A stretch of 64,000 nt of DNA from positions 2,657,501 to 2,721,500 of the forward strand of contig CP126194.1 of assembly GCA_030272155.1 (NCBI GenBank). Reading direction: 5' to 3'. The position numbers and the translations under genes were made by a program. The notes beneath the pieces were generated by a model that worked only from the letters and a program-made list of their open reading frames with translations, did no database searches and had not been told where the DNA came from. Positions 43,798 through 55,200 of the stretch are shown one piece after another. Numbering within the stretch: the stretch's first letter is position 1; each line of letters starts with the position of its first letter. The DNA comes from Tetradesmus obliquus (lineage: Eukaryota; Chlorophyta; Chlorophyceae; Sphaeropleales; Scenedesmaceae).

Positions 43798-46700
43798 CCC
43801 CTGATGCTGATGGCCTGGAGCGCTTCCTGGGGCGGCTGCCGCTGGTGATGAACGTGGTCATCATGAGCCCACACGGCTACTTCGGGCAGAGCAACGTGCT
43901 GGGCCTGCCCGACACGGGAGGACAGGTGCGGCCGCCTGCTTTGCTGCAGCATTGTTTTCCGCAGGCTGTTTGTTGCTGTTGCAACCAGCTGCAGGCTTGC
44001 TGTGCACCTACGCCTGTCCATGTGTAGGCTGCGACAGCACAGGCTCCTGTTGAAAGAGTGGGCGCGTGTGCTCATCATGAGTGACCCGCCAACCAACTAA
44101 CCAACCAACCATGCCAGGTGAGGCGCACTCGGAGCATGCAACGCACCAGGTCGGGTGACACCGGCAACAGCAGGCCACCTGGCCAGCCGCCGCCTGCCAG
44201 GCAGCTGCCGCAGGAGGGTGGTGAGAGCTGGGTGGATGACGAGCTGGGCATGCCCGGCATGGCGGGGCAGGTGAGGCTGCTGCTGCTGCCAGGCGCATCC
44301 CATGCACCTTGTGGTCCATGTGGTGTCAAAACATATCAGGTCATGACCAGGGAGCTGGGCATGCCCGGCATGGCAGGGCAGGTGAGGCTGCGGCTGCTAC
44401 TGGGCACATCTCATGCATTGTTGGATGTGGCGCATGTTGTGCTGAACATGTATGTGGATGATGAGCTGGGCATGCCTGGCAGGGCAGCGCAGGCGAGGCC
44501 GCGGCTGCTGCCAGGTGCATCCCATGTATTTGGAAAGGCGGCGCATGTAGTGTCGAGGAAGTATGCAGATGACGAGCTGGGCATGCCTGGCATGGCAAGG
44601 CAGGTGAGGCCGCATATCTTTGGCGCATATGCATTTACTGCGTTTTGTTACGCATTGCGGTTGTGTTTGTGGTTTCATGCAGGTGTCAGGGGGATGAACT
44701 CATATCGCTATCCTGTTGCTGTTTGATTGATTAGTGGACGGGCAGCGGCGCTTGCTCTCGTACACCTGCTGTGGCGGTTCCTTCTTGGAAGCTGGGAGAG
44801 ACCGTCACAGCAGGGTGCACAGAGCAGGATGTTAGCAGTAAGATGTAGGTTGCAGCGGCTGGCACCCCTCTGATTCATGCCAAGTCTGCTTTTAGCTGTT
44901 TGAGATGTTGCGGCTGCCTCTGCTGGCAGTCGTGTGTTTATGGTATGTTGCCTCTGAGCACGGTCATGGACATGGCTTGCGGCGCATGTCTGGTCTCTGC
45001 AGCCTGCTGAAGGGGCACTAAACAGGTTTGCCTGGTGCTGCCATCAGCATGCTGCACAGAGTGGACGCAACGGTCAGCAGCGCAGCCCAGTTTACGCGCA
45101 CCATCCTATCGTAAAGCACAGGCATCCCCTTAATGCTGCTCGCAGGTGGTGTGAACTGCTGCCTTAAGCATCTCTCCTTTTGCATGCACACTCGCGTGGT
45201 TCTTGCCCACTTCTTTGCCCCTGTTCCCTGCATACACCCTGCAGGTGGTGTATCAGGACCAGGTGCGCGCGCTGCAGCAGGGCAGGCACCCCCACTTGCC
45301 TCATACAGAACCACACCCACAACACAAACCCATTGCATGCTGTTGCCCCAACATTTGTACTGCCTTCGTGCCACTTCCACTGCTCAACCCCGCAGGTGGT
45401 GTACATCCTGGATCAGGTGCGCGCGCTGGAGCAGGAGATGCGGCGGCGCCTGTATGAGCAGGGCCTGGAGTACATCACGCCCCGCATCATGGTGGTGACG
45501 CGGCTGATTCCACAGGCCATGGGCACCACCTGCAACGAGCGCATTGAGCGCATCCACGGCACGGAGCACGCCTACATCCTGCGCGTGCCTTGGAGGGACG
45601 AGAGCGGCCGGGTGAGTGGGGTTTGCTGTTGAGGGGTGTTGGTTAGAGCGGGCTGCTGTGTGGTTTAGGGGCTGACTGCGCGAGGGCATCGAGCGCATCC
45701 ACGGAACGGAGCACCTACATCCTGCGCGTGCCTTGGAGGGGTGAGAGCGGCCGGGTGAGGCTGAGGCTGCATTGTGGCCTTGTCGTGACATGTATGTTGT
45801 GTGTACAGTCGGCGTGGCTAGGATGTCTGCATCGCGGGCCAGGAACAAAGGATGGCAATAGCTCGCGTCTTGCGCCTGCTCTGGAGAGCTGAGTGCGGGC
45901 GGGTGGATGGTGAAGGCGCTTGGGAGGCTGGCGCGGCATTGTGTGGTTGCGCGGTTGCGGGGCTCATCGAGCTGCATGGAATGTGTCTATGGCGTGGCAA
46001 GGATGTCTGGCTCGTGCTATAACAGTAGGTGAGCTGCGGGTGTGAGCAGGCCACCTGGCTGTATGGGCAGGTGCTTGCAGGTTTAAGCGGGAAAGACGTT
46101 GTTACAGCACCTGATCACATGGAATCGCTGGCATCTGCCAGTTATCCTCAGTAAGGTAAAACAGCGGCCAACACAGCAAAGCTTTCAGTAAGCGGCTTGC
46201 ATCAGATGGCAGCTTGTTCTGTTGCTCCCAGCAGACGCATAACAGCAGCTAGTGCTCCGCCATTGATCATGTGCAGCATCACTGATTTCAATGGCTTTGA
46301 TTGAAGCCGACACGCAGACCTACAGCATGCTGCAGTGCTGGTGACAGCCAGCTGTCAGGCCCTCAGCTTCTCATATGGAGCTGCAGGCACCTGACAACTC
46401 GCCAACACCAGCACATACACGGGTGTTGAAATATTCATTGGACCTGCACATGCCTATTACGGGCGTACGTGGAGCGCTTCAATTTTGTTATGTTTCTCAC
46501 CGCCTTCTGCCGGGCCCTTGGCGAGTCCAATACGTGCTGAAGAACTGGCCCCCTTTGGCCAGAAATTGAGCGAGATACTTTTGTTTCTCCCCACCCTGAC
46601 AACCCCCCCAAATCCCACGCATTTGTTGCTCTGCTGACCCTCCGCTGTCCGCGTCCCGTGCATTGCCCCTTGCCTGTCCCTGTCCCGCAGGTGCTGAAGA

Positions 46701-49700
46701 AGTGGGTGTCCCGCTTCGACCTGTGGCCCTACGTGGAGCGCTTCACGCTGGACGTGGAGCGGGAGATCATGGCAGAGCTGGGCCAGAAGCCCGACCTGAT
46801 CGTGGGCAACTACAGCGATGGCAACCTGGTGGCCAGCCTGCTGGCGCACCGCATGTTTGTGACGCAGTGCAACATCGCGCACGCGATTGAGAAGACCAAG
46901 TACCAGGACGCCGACATCAAGTGGTGCGCCGTGCTGCTGCTGCTGCCGCAGATGTTGCGGCTGGGGTTTTGGCATCAGTGTTGTAGGGTTGATTGCACAG
47001 CTCTGTGTGCATTGCACATAGCTTATTGTACACATTGGTTATGTGCTGGCTCTGCAGCAGCTCAAGCTGTTTCGTCACGGTGCTGAAGTTTCCTGTCAGT
47101 TGCTGCATGCTCTGGCTGGAGATATCCTTGACCCAGAACATGCAGCAACCGACACAAAACTGCAACTGTGAACAGTAACACATTGTTTGTAACTGGCGCC
47201 GGAACAACCTGGAGCTGGTGCTGAACAGTGGTACACGCTGGCTACCAGCTGCCTGCTACAGTACTGTAGTTACCATTTGCATCACCATGGGTGAATTCTC
47301 CTCTTTGCACCTACTCGCCTCCTGCTCTTTGCTTGATTTCTGCATGTCACAACACCTTGCGCCTGGCAAGATGGATGCCACGTACCACTTCAGCTGCCAT
47401 CCCAGACATATGCTGTGCTGTACTGCTTTTGACATCCTGTTTGCCAGGCGCGAGATGGACGCCGCGTACCACTTCAGCTGTCATTATCACATGTGTGGCA
47501 CTGCTTTTTGCGTCCTTTCGTTTGCAGGCGCGAGATGGACGCCACCTACCACTTCAGCTGCCAGTTTACGGCCGACCTCATCGCCATGAACCACGCCGAC
47601 TTCATCATCACCAGCACCTACCAGGAGATTGCTGGGAATGACACACTGGTGGGGCAGTACGAGTCCATGAAGGCCTTCACCATGCCAGACCTGTACAGGG
47701 TGGTGGAGGTGAGCACAGGAGCATTGCGTGACGGCTGCTCGCATCGTGTTTTGAAGGGGCATAAGGAAAGCTGCCAGCTGAAACAAGCCTAGTATGTTGA
47801 AACCTTAAGACGGCCGATGCAAGTGCATTCCTGCTACTCTTGAGCTCCAAGGAAGCCAAGTGACAATGCTTGCTTTGCTGCTGCTGCACCTGCTGCAGGG
47901 CATTGACGTGTACGACCCCAAGTTCAACATCGTGTCCCCGGGAGCCGATCAGGACATCTACTTCCCCTACGACGCGCAGGAGCGCCGCCTCACCAGCCTG
48001 CACCCCGAGCTCAGGGTGGGTGGCATCGCATGTGTGGCATACCGTGCAGATCTGATGAATGCGCACCTGCGCATGTCGCACGCAGCGCATCAGAAGAAGC
48101 ACACATGGCAGAGTGCGGGCTGTATGCCGCAGGCTGGCGCTTGATGCAGGCAGAGCAAGGAGGCGATGCCTGCACACTGTCCTGCAGAAAGTCACTACAA
48201 GTTGTAACTCAACGCACATATGTTCTGCCTCCTACTCTGCTGCATCGATCTTTGAACATGACAATGTTTGCATGCTGTCACCTGCTGCAGGAGCTGGTGT
48301 ATGGCTCTGCCGAGGCTCCCCTGGCAGTTGGTGTGCTGGCTGACCCCAACAAGCCGCTGCTGTTCACCATGGCGCGCCTCGACAGGGTGAAGAACCTCAC
48401 AGGGCTGGTGGAGTGGTGAGGGGACTGCACTGCTGGCTAGGGTAGCTTGCTGTGTCAATTGTCTTCTGGCCTTATTGTTGCAGGTGGACAGCACTTGGTG
48501 GCAGCCACTCTGGTTCAGATCATCAGCACACTCTGCTGTGCATCCTTCAGCCGCGCAGCAGTCTCTGTCTCGCGCTCCATGTGCTGTCATATGCTGCTGC
48601 TGCTGATGCTGATGGCTGCGTGTTGCCGTGCGTGCCTGCAGGTACGCCAAGAGTGAGCGTCTGCGCAAGCTGGTCAACCTGGTGGTGGTGGGTGGCGTGA
48701 TCGACCCAGAGGACACCGGAGACAGGGAGGAGCGCGCAGAGTGCGAGAAGATGCACGGCCTGGTCACAAAGTACAACCTCAGGGTGAGAACTTCTGTTTT
48801 TGTTAGCTGTGTGAGTGTCCGGAGCCCTAATATATAAGCAGCCAACAGCTGAGAGCCACGTTGCCAGGCCACAGTACCAGGCTCATGTATGTGCTGCGGG
48901 GCTCTGCCAAGCATGGGCTGCTGAACTCCATATTAGGTTGGTGCAGGCCACCGCAGCTTGTTGTCTTCCTTGGCTCTCATACCTATTGTGACTGGCCTGC
49001 ACTGTGGTTGCCTGCACCATTTTACAAGGCACTAAGAGTGCTGCTGGCAAAGCCTGGCCAGCAGCATCACAAGCACAGCACGTCAATGGGCTGGCTGGTG
49101 GCCTACCATCATACACCACTTTACCAGCATACACATGTGGCATCAGTGCGCATACGCGTGCGTTGCTAGTGAAGGCACCTGTTGCGCGCAACGGGTGTCA
49201 TCACTAGCAGCATTCGCGCATCGCCTCCTGCATGTTGCTGCAAGTCGAAATCAGCACCCGGCAGGCAACCAGTGGATGTCATGCCCGGAAAGCTTTCCTT
49301 GGCAGCACGCTCCTCCTGCCACCTGTCACCCTTCTTGCCAATAGATTCTGCTGGTGTTGGGCGCCACGTACACACTTTTGTGTTGCGGTGCCATCTTCAG
49401 CACATGCATGCCACCTTTTTGTTGCTAAGTTGCAACTTAGCAACAGGATAGCTCAGAAGCTATGCAGCGACCACCATTAAATGGTGACATGCATTTGCTG
49501 AAGATTGCACCAGGCTGAAGGTCGCCTGCTGCCATCTTCAGCACATGCATGGCACCTTTTGTTTTTTAACTGGCGCATGCTGTCACCTGGAGTGTCGTGG
49601 CATGCCTTTGGGCTCTTGTGGTGCTAGGTGCTGCTGTGGGGTCACACTGGCACATGTCAGCAGCGCGGCCTGGTTCATAGGACACGCCCAGCTGCGCTGG

Positions 49701-52152
49701 CATGACCTCAGCACCAGAGTACATTGCTGACAGCTGTCAAGCATTGTGGGACCCCCAAATGTCAGCTGAGCTTGGCGTACGTAACTCCAGTCCACAGACA
49801 CGATGGCAGCAGCCTTGACCTGCAGCTTTCCATGCCTTGGTCATCGCAACCGAGCTTTGCACAGGTTCAGATGCATGCGTGAGGTTCTCTCTGGGGATGA
49901 CTGACTCTGAGGCAAGCTAGGACACCAATTGCTTCCTCCAACCACGCCTTGTTGCCAGCAGCACCTGCTCTGCTTGTGGACTGGCTGCAGGCCTGCAGCT
50001 GCGCTTTGTCCAGCCTTGCGGCGTTGTCAACAGCGCAGCTGCTGGCTCGTGGCTTGTCGGATCAGGGCAACACATGCATTGCAGGCCACCTTGTGCTGGT
50101 CCTGTGTGTGGTGACGGCTGCAGATGGGCTGCACGCCGCAGCGCAAGGCAGTACCTTGGAACAAGCTGACCATTGTGGTGCTGCAAGTGCGGTTGTTGCG
50201 TGGTGATCTAGAACAGGCCGAGGGCCACACGTTGTAACTCGCAGCCCAGCAACAGGAAATTCAGCTGCTTCGGACCAAAACCAGCAAGGTTCAACGTGCT
50301 CACGTGCCTGTGCACGCCTGCCTGGCCGCCTGCCGCCCTGCCTGCCTGGCTGCTGCCCCCGCACTGCAGGGTGACATGCGCTGGATAGTGGCGCAGAAGA
50401 ACCGCGTGCGCAACGGCGAGCTGTACCGCATGATCGCTGACAGCAAGGGAGCGTTTGTGCAGGTGCGGCAGAGCCGTGTATGTGTTGCGCATCCTTGATT
50501 GGTGATAGTATGTTGGCAGCAGTGAGAAGCTGGTGGAACTCAGGGCTGCTGTTTTCTCTTGCGTTGATGGCAGGCCTGAATTCCACCAGCTTCTCAGTTT
50601 TACCAGCTTCTCACTGAGCTTGCCTCAAGGCAAAACTACAGTTGGTAAATCAACTTGGTTCACGCATGTGCTCACAGTATGATGTACAGCAATAACGACA
50701 ACCTGCAACTCAATGTGCCATGCATGCCCTGATTGCTGGCGCGTACCGCAGCCTGCTGCACTACAACTTCACTTGCGCTGCTGACGTGCCCTGCGATGGC
50801 GCCTGTCCCTGCATCTCGCACCGAAACTGCACACCTTTACATGAGCTTCATTCTATCAACTAGTCCATGCAAGCCCTCCTTTCTCTTGTCAACTGCTTGA
50901 GGCCCTCATCACACCTCTTGCAGCCCGCACTGCACAAGGCTTATGGCCTTTGATTGTTGGGTATATTCTGCTTCACCTGCCAACTTCTGTCCCATGTTCG
51001 TGCCCCTGTGCATTCATGCCTGCCCTCCAGCCTGCGCTGTACGAGGCCTTCGGCCTGACCGTGGTTGAGGCCATGACGTGCGGGCTGCCCACCTTTGCCA
51101 CCTGCAATGGCGGGCCCAGTGAGATCATCAAGCACGGCAAGAGCGGCTTCCACATCGACCCTTACCACGGGGAGGCGGTGAGCAGGCGGGGGCGGCAGCG
51201 GCAGTACTTTGGGAGTGCTATTGCAACAGATAGATTGCTGTACTCCTTGTAATGTATAGTACATGAGTGTGATGTGGAGAGCTTTGTCCTGCTATCACAC
51301 GACTGCCACACAAAATCAGAGCCATAGCAATGCTATGCTGCTCCGACTGAGCTGCAGTGCTCGTCACACATGCTGCTGCTGCTGCGCCTCAGGCTGCCAA
51401 CATCATAGCGGACTTCTTTGACAAGTGTGCCAAGGACCCCGGCTACTGGCAGCGCATCAGCAAGGGAGGCCTGGAGCGCATCTACTCGCGGTGAGGCAGG
51501 AGGCTGCGTAGCGTGATGCAGCGCAAGGACAGCAAGGGCCAGCAGCTGCGGTGTGCTGCAGCAAGCGCCGTTGATAGTTGCGTGCCCAGCAGTTGCCTGC
51601 GCACTGGCTTGTGTGCTGTCCTTCGCCGGCCAAATCTGCAGCATTTTTGGTGAATGTGCACGCCGGTTGCCTGCCGCTTGCTGCTCCACGCCAAACCCGC
51701 CTGTGACTGCTTCAACCCATTACATGCACTCCCATTGCTGTTGCTGCTGCCACGCTGCCCTACTCAATCACCTGTCGTGCCCCTGCCCCTCCCACCCACA
51801 CACGCAGCTACACGTGGGAGATCTATGCGAAGCGGCTGCTGACGCTGTCCAGCGTGTACTCCTTCTGGAAGCGCGTGAGCAACCTGGACAGGGCAGAGAC
51901 CAAGCGCTACCTGGAGATGCTCTACGTGCTGCGCCTGCGCCCACTCATCGAGAAGGTGAGGCTCAGCCACTTGTTACTTGTACTCTGCGAACCTGTGATC
52001 ATGCAAACCTAGTAGAAGGGTGACTCGCGCTGTGTTGTTGTCACAGGCATGTGCCGTGCAGCTGAACCATCAAACTACATGCGCCCGGTTGGGCCGAGGT
52101 GCTCTTTTTCTTCTCTTCTATCCCCTAGATGCATCAGGATGCTACTGAGGTG

Positions 52153-52183
<31 letters not shown>

Positions 52184-52281
52184 GCCAGGTGCCGCTGGCA
52201 GTGGATGACCCCGAGCCCAGCGAGGCTGGCGGCGCCATCCCGCCATCACCCAGGTCGCCACAGCCGCGCCACTTCTTCTGA
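37966..52281 (+). CDS. Sucrose synthase (UDP-glucose:fructose glucosyltransferase)
   Basis: Sucrose synthase reversibly converts sucrose and UDP to UDP-glucose and fructose, feeding polysaccharide synthesis. Eighteen exons: 37966–38210, 39392–39560, 39966–40080, 40509–40660, 41937–42110, 42386–42499, 43797–43925, 45396–45611, 46691–46923, 47528–47708, 47899–48015, 48291–48415, 48642–48783, 50370–50462, 51031–51177, 51393–51490, 51808–51955, 52189–52281. Total 2,691 nt, 896 aa. Blocks typical of plant enzymes: [21 protein letters not shown] (split over the donor), [106 protein letters not shown], then [20 protein letters not shown] with the retaining GT-B E-x7-E motif. An N-terminal LTRRMS (Ser56) matches the LTRVHS phosphosite of plant sucrose synthases. 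The N-terminus is about 40 residues longer than in plants. Length and single-domain layout fit sucrose synthase, not sucrose-phosphate synthase. Confidence 0.95.
38929..39465 (+). repeat. Fourfold tandem duplication of the start of sucrose synthase exon 2
   Basis: The segment CCAG|GTGGCTGGAGCTGGG onwards (about 70 bp, to GATGGACGAGCT) occurs at about 38930, 39091, 39232 and 39389. Only the last copy continues into the full exon 39392–39560. All four keep the AG acceptor and an open frame over the copied part (WLELGA, then HQLMDELA). Copies 2 and 3 share a following TTGTGCCACACAAACA, so the unit includes intron sequence. Spacings are about 161, 141 and 157 bp. Confidence 0.95.
40628..40870 (+). 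repeat. Threefold copy of the end of sucrose synthase exon 4
   Basis: The exon end CCAGCTCCATGTTCCAG|GTGGG (40644–40665) recurs in the intron as GCAGCTCCATGTTTCAAGTGGG (about 40736) and AGCAGCTCCATGCTCCAGGTG (about 40841). The second copy has lost the AG|GT; the third keeps CAG|GTG. Confidence 0.75.
42600..42634. repeat. 17-bp tandem duplication in sucrose synthase intron 6
   Basis: CAGGGTAATCTGCTGCT is present twice head to tail. This intron (42500–43796) is otherwise unstructured until its terminal CTG run. Confidence 0.9.
44231..44622 (+). repeat. 113-bp tandem array derived from the end of sucrose synthase exon 7
   Basis: Four units with a period of about 112–114 bp each hold GAGCTGGGCATGCC(C/T)GGC, then GG/CAGGTGAGGC. 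This core resembles the exon 7 end and donor (GTGCTGGGCCTGCCCGACAC, GGACAG|GTGCGG at 43902–43931). Cores start near 44240, 44354, 44464 and 44574. The rest of each unit (GGCGCATCCCATGCA-like) is intron-type sequence. One open frame of about 150 codons crosses the array but looks incidental. Confidence 0.8.
45240..45435 (+). repeat. Duplicated start of sucrose synthase exon 8
   Basis: The exon 8 start (CGCAG|GTGGTGTACATCC..., GTGCGCGCGCTGGAGCAG at 45396) has an intron copy at 45244 (CTGCAG|GTGGTGTATCAG, then GTGCGCGCGCTGCAGCAG), 152 bp upstream. The copy has a 6-bp deletion, keeps its acceptor and lacks a donor. A third, minimal GCAGGTGGTGTG is at about 45144. Confidence 0.85.
45540..45775 (+). 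repeat. Duplicated end of sucrose synthase exon 8
   Basis: About 75 bp of the exon 8 end with its donor (GAGCGCATCCACGGCACGGA at 45546, to GCGGCCGG|GTGAG) recurs at 45691. The copy has a 2-bp deletion after GGAGCAC and a base change, so it could not be translated in frame, but its donor is intact. Confidence 0.9.
47362..47560 (+). repeat. 80-bp tandem array: threefold start of sucrose synthase exon 10
   Basis: Units start near 47368, 47448 and 47528. Each has AG|(G)CGCGAGATGGACGC-type sequence, TACCACTTCAGCTG, and then intron-like sequence ending in GCCAG or GCAG. Only the third runs on into the complete exon 47528–47708. The second unit keeps an intact acceptor (TTTGCCAG). Confidence 0.92.
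49165..49208. repeat. 44-bp imperfect palindrome in sucrose synthase intron 13
   Basis: Arms of 22 bp starting GCTAGTGA and meeting at GCGCGC pair with three mismatches. It could form a long hairpin in the pre-mRNA or in DNA. Confidence 0.85.
49389..49570. repeat. Direct repeat flanking a perfect 24-bp palindrome in intron 13
   Basis: CCATCTTCAGCACATGCATG and following CACCTTTT occur at about 49391 and 49532. Directly after the first copy, at 49421–49444, lies GTTGCTAAGTTG followed by its exact complement CAACTTAGCAAC. Intron 13 (48784–50369) is the longest in the gene. Confidence 0.85.
50519..50618. repeat. Inverted repeat in sucrose synthase intron 14
   Basis: GAGAAGCTGGTGGAA at 50524–50538 pairs perfectly with TTCCACCAGCTTCTC at 50581–50595. 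A second partner, CCAGCTTCTCACTG, follows at about 50603–50616, so two alternative hairpins are possible. Confidence 0.85.
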
Positions 52282-55200
52282 GGTGCTGGCAGCATGCGCG
52301 CGTGTTTGGGCCCAGGGCAGCAGGAGTGAGCGCGTGCTGCTTCGGCCGCGTGATGTCGATGCGGCACAGCAATGAGCGACAGGCTTTTGAGAATGTAGTG
52401 TGACGCAGCAGGCGGATGCTCTGCATGTCAGAGCTTGGTGCTTTCTTCAGGTGTTTTTGGAATCTTTTGGTGATGGGGGTGATGGCGTGGTGCAGCAGAT
52501 TGCAGGGTGAGCGTGGTGGCAACAGCAGTGCGCGGGGGTGAGGAGGGCTGCAGGAAGCCTTGGGGTGCAAGGGGTGGAGGTGTACAGGGCAGGACTAGAA
52601 TGCAACATTTTGTGACGCAGCACGGCGCGGGCAGGTGCCTCGCACCACTCAGCAGGCGTGCCACACTTGCATCCAGTCAGGTGCAACGGGATTGACATTT
52701 ATGACTTGCATGCTGTGTATGTTGGCGGTGGTTGTTGCAGGCTACTTGGTCTAGCTGCAGCCGTGTTGGTTCGGTACAGCAATGTACAGCAATGTACGTA
52801 AGAAGCAGCGGATGAATGTGATATGTATGATCAGCAGGCAGTGTAGTTAGGAGCATGTTGTGCGACGTGTATGTACAGTGTTTATGGGAGCAGTTTGATG
52901 TGTATAGACAGAGTTGTAGAACAGCATTCATCTCGACTGTCCGTCAAAACTGCCCATTCAGTGGTACAATTATTGTATCATTGTGCTCTCGCAGCTTGGC
53001 GCTGCATTAGGCAGCTGCGACTTTTACTGGACCAGTTGATGATGTGGGATGATCAATATATTGAACTGTCTGTGCAGGACATGACATGATGTTTGGGAAT
53101 GCCTATGGCGTCACAAACCCGTTGTCCTCCTGGTCTTTCTGGTGACAGTGCAGGAGACTCGAGTGCACTGCTCTGCATGCATGTTGGTGTGTAACAAAAA
53201 AATGCATGTTGGTGTGCAACACTGCCGTGTAACAAGCTTGTTGTTTCTCAAGAAACAGCGTTTCTACCGCATCCGCTATGTTCAGGCGGCACATTCAAGC
53301 ATGACAAACATTCATGCCATGCTGTCACGCCTGCGGCAGTCACCACATGATGTGCACACATAGCCACTGCAAAGTAGTGCGCTTGCGCACAGACAACCGC
53401 CATATAACGTGTCACACATCCTTATCAAGGCGCTACAACAGTAGCATAAATGTTGGTTGATGGCGGTGAGTGCATGCAGCAGTTCGCGCTTGGCTGCTGC
53501 CGCTGCAGCCTTGTGGCAGGTGCACTGCGCGCTGACCAGCTCCTGAGCCAAGAGCCACAAATCTGGGAGGTGCAAATTAAACAAAACACAGCAGCAGTGC
53601 AGAGACTGCTGACTGCGCAGAGCAGTTGTATAAAGCCCCACAGGCTGGCACTCGCGCTATGGTAGCCATGCACATGCAGCGTGAGGCATGTCTGGCAAGT
53701 ATCTGACTCCCAACCCGTAGTAAAAAAGCATCTCACAGCGCACGCCTCCTTACAACAACCCGCAGTCCCAGCACGGCGCCGCTCTACTCCATCAGGCAGC
53801 TGGATGGTGGTCCACACCATCAGGCAGCTGATGCATCTGGCAACCCCCTTATACCATGCTCCTCCGCATCCACCTAGTAAATACATGCATGTGATGAATG
53901 TTGTGGGGACGCATGAGCGCGCACGCGGTGGTAAGCAGTGCATGTGTGCGCGTGCGGTAGTGTGTGCTGTCAAAGATGCTGACGGCACACATCAACGCAC
54001 GCAGCTGTCAAGCTGGTGTCATGGAAGCAATGCTGACCAGCAGCAGGGATATTTTAAGCGGTACATAGCAAGCAGTCCCTGCCCAGGATGGAGAACCGCT
54101 ATCACATGGCAAACATGCAATGCTTTGAAGGCAGCCCGCAAGCTCTGCAGCCTCAGCTGCAGCCGCCGCTGCTGTTTGGTGTAGTGTACAAGGAAACCAA
54201 AAGAAACTGATGACACCCTTGTGCGAGTGCAGATGCAATCGTCCTTTTGCACACACAGCTCTCTTGCAACCATTGAAGGCAGAGCTGTGTGTGTGATGCG
54301 CAACAGGTCGGACATGACGTGACTCCACGCAAGCTGCAGTTTGTCGAGCACACTGCTGTGAAGTCTGGCACAACAAGTGTGAATCTGGCGGCAGACAGCT
54401 GCCCATGCCGCTGATGTGACGCTCGCCGACTCCCAAATCCGTGACACATTCCATCCACACATTCCATCCCCTGAACAGCCGCACGCCGCTTTACGCCAAG
54501 TGCGACGCCTGGCACCGGCTTGCCAACACAGCTTTCAGGAGCTGATCACATGCACGGAACAAGTGTGTATGGCGCCACCTTCGTGTGGCGCTGAGTGGGC
54601 TCAGAGAAAATGCTGTGCCTCTGGTCAAAAACGAGAGCACCTGTTGCCGTGGCTGCGCTGCAACACACGGCTGGCGCGTATGTAACTCCAGGTCCCAAGA
54701 TATGTGCGGGCTGCCATGCACTTGGCTGCACAACTGCTTCTGGAGTGTGTGCATGTGCCAGGCGGTGGCAGGCAGTGTGCAGCTGCCTATGCCTTTTATC
54801 AACACGACGCCATAAACAGCTGGCCGGCACAGGTGAATACACACAAGCGCCGGCCAAGGCAAACCACCAAACCAGCACAACACATGTCATCACTGAAATC
54901 TTGTACCTCGCCCCATCAATCACTCGCACTACATGAAACAAGGCCAGCCACCAAACATACGTAACACGTGGCTCTGTCAGCTTGCCAACTACACCTTGCT
55001 TTCCACGCTCGACAGGCCCATGAGTATCGTGCCCCGGATGGCCGCACCATCAGTACTTTTAAAGTGGACAGCTGCAGTCAACAGTCGACCGCCCAATGCT
55101 AGGGTGCAGCAATCGCACCACCAGCCGCACACAGCAGTTCTTGATCATCCGCCTGTAGAGCAGGCACCATCACACGTAGCGTCGCTCCACCACTGATCAC

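Noticed and set aside
44231..44622. Regular 113-bp repeats considered as a CRISPR-like array
   Set aside because: The units are head-to-tail tandem copies without unique spacers, inside an intron of a eukaryotic gene.
53425..53988. Minus-strand open frame of 187 codons between convergent genes
   Set aside because: Composition like its surroundings, no family features, no supporting splice structure.
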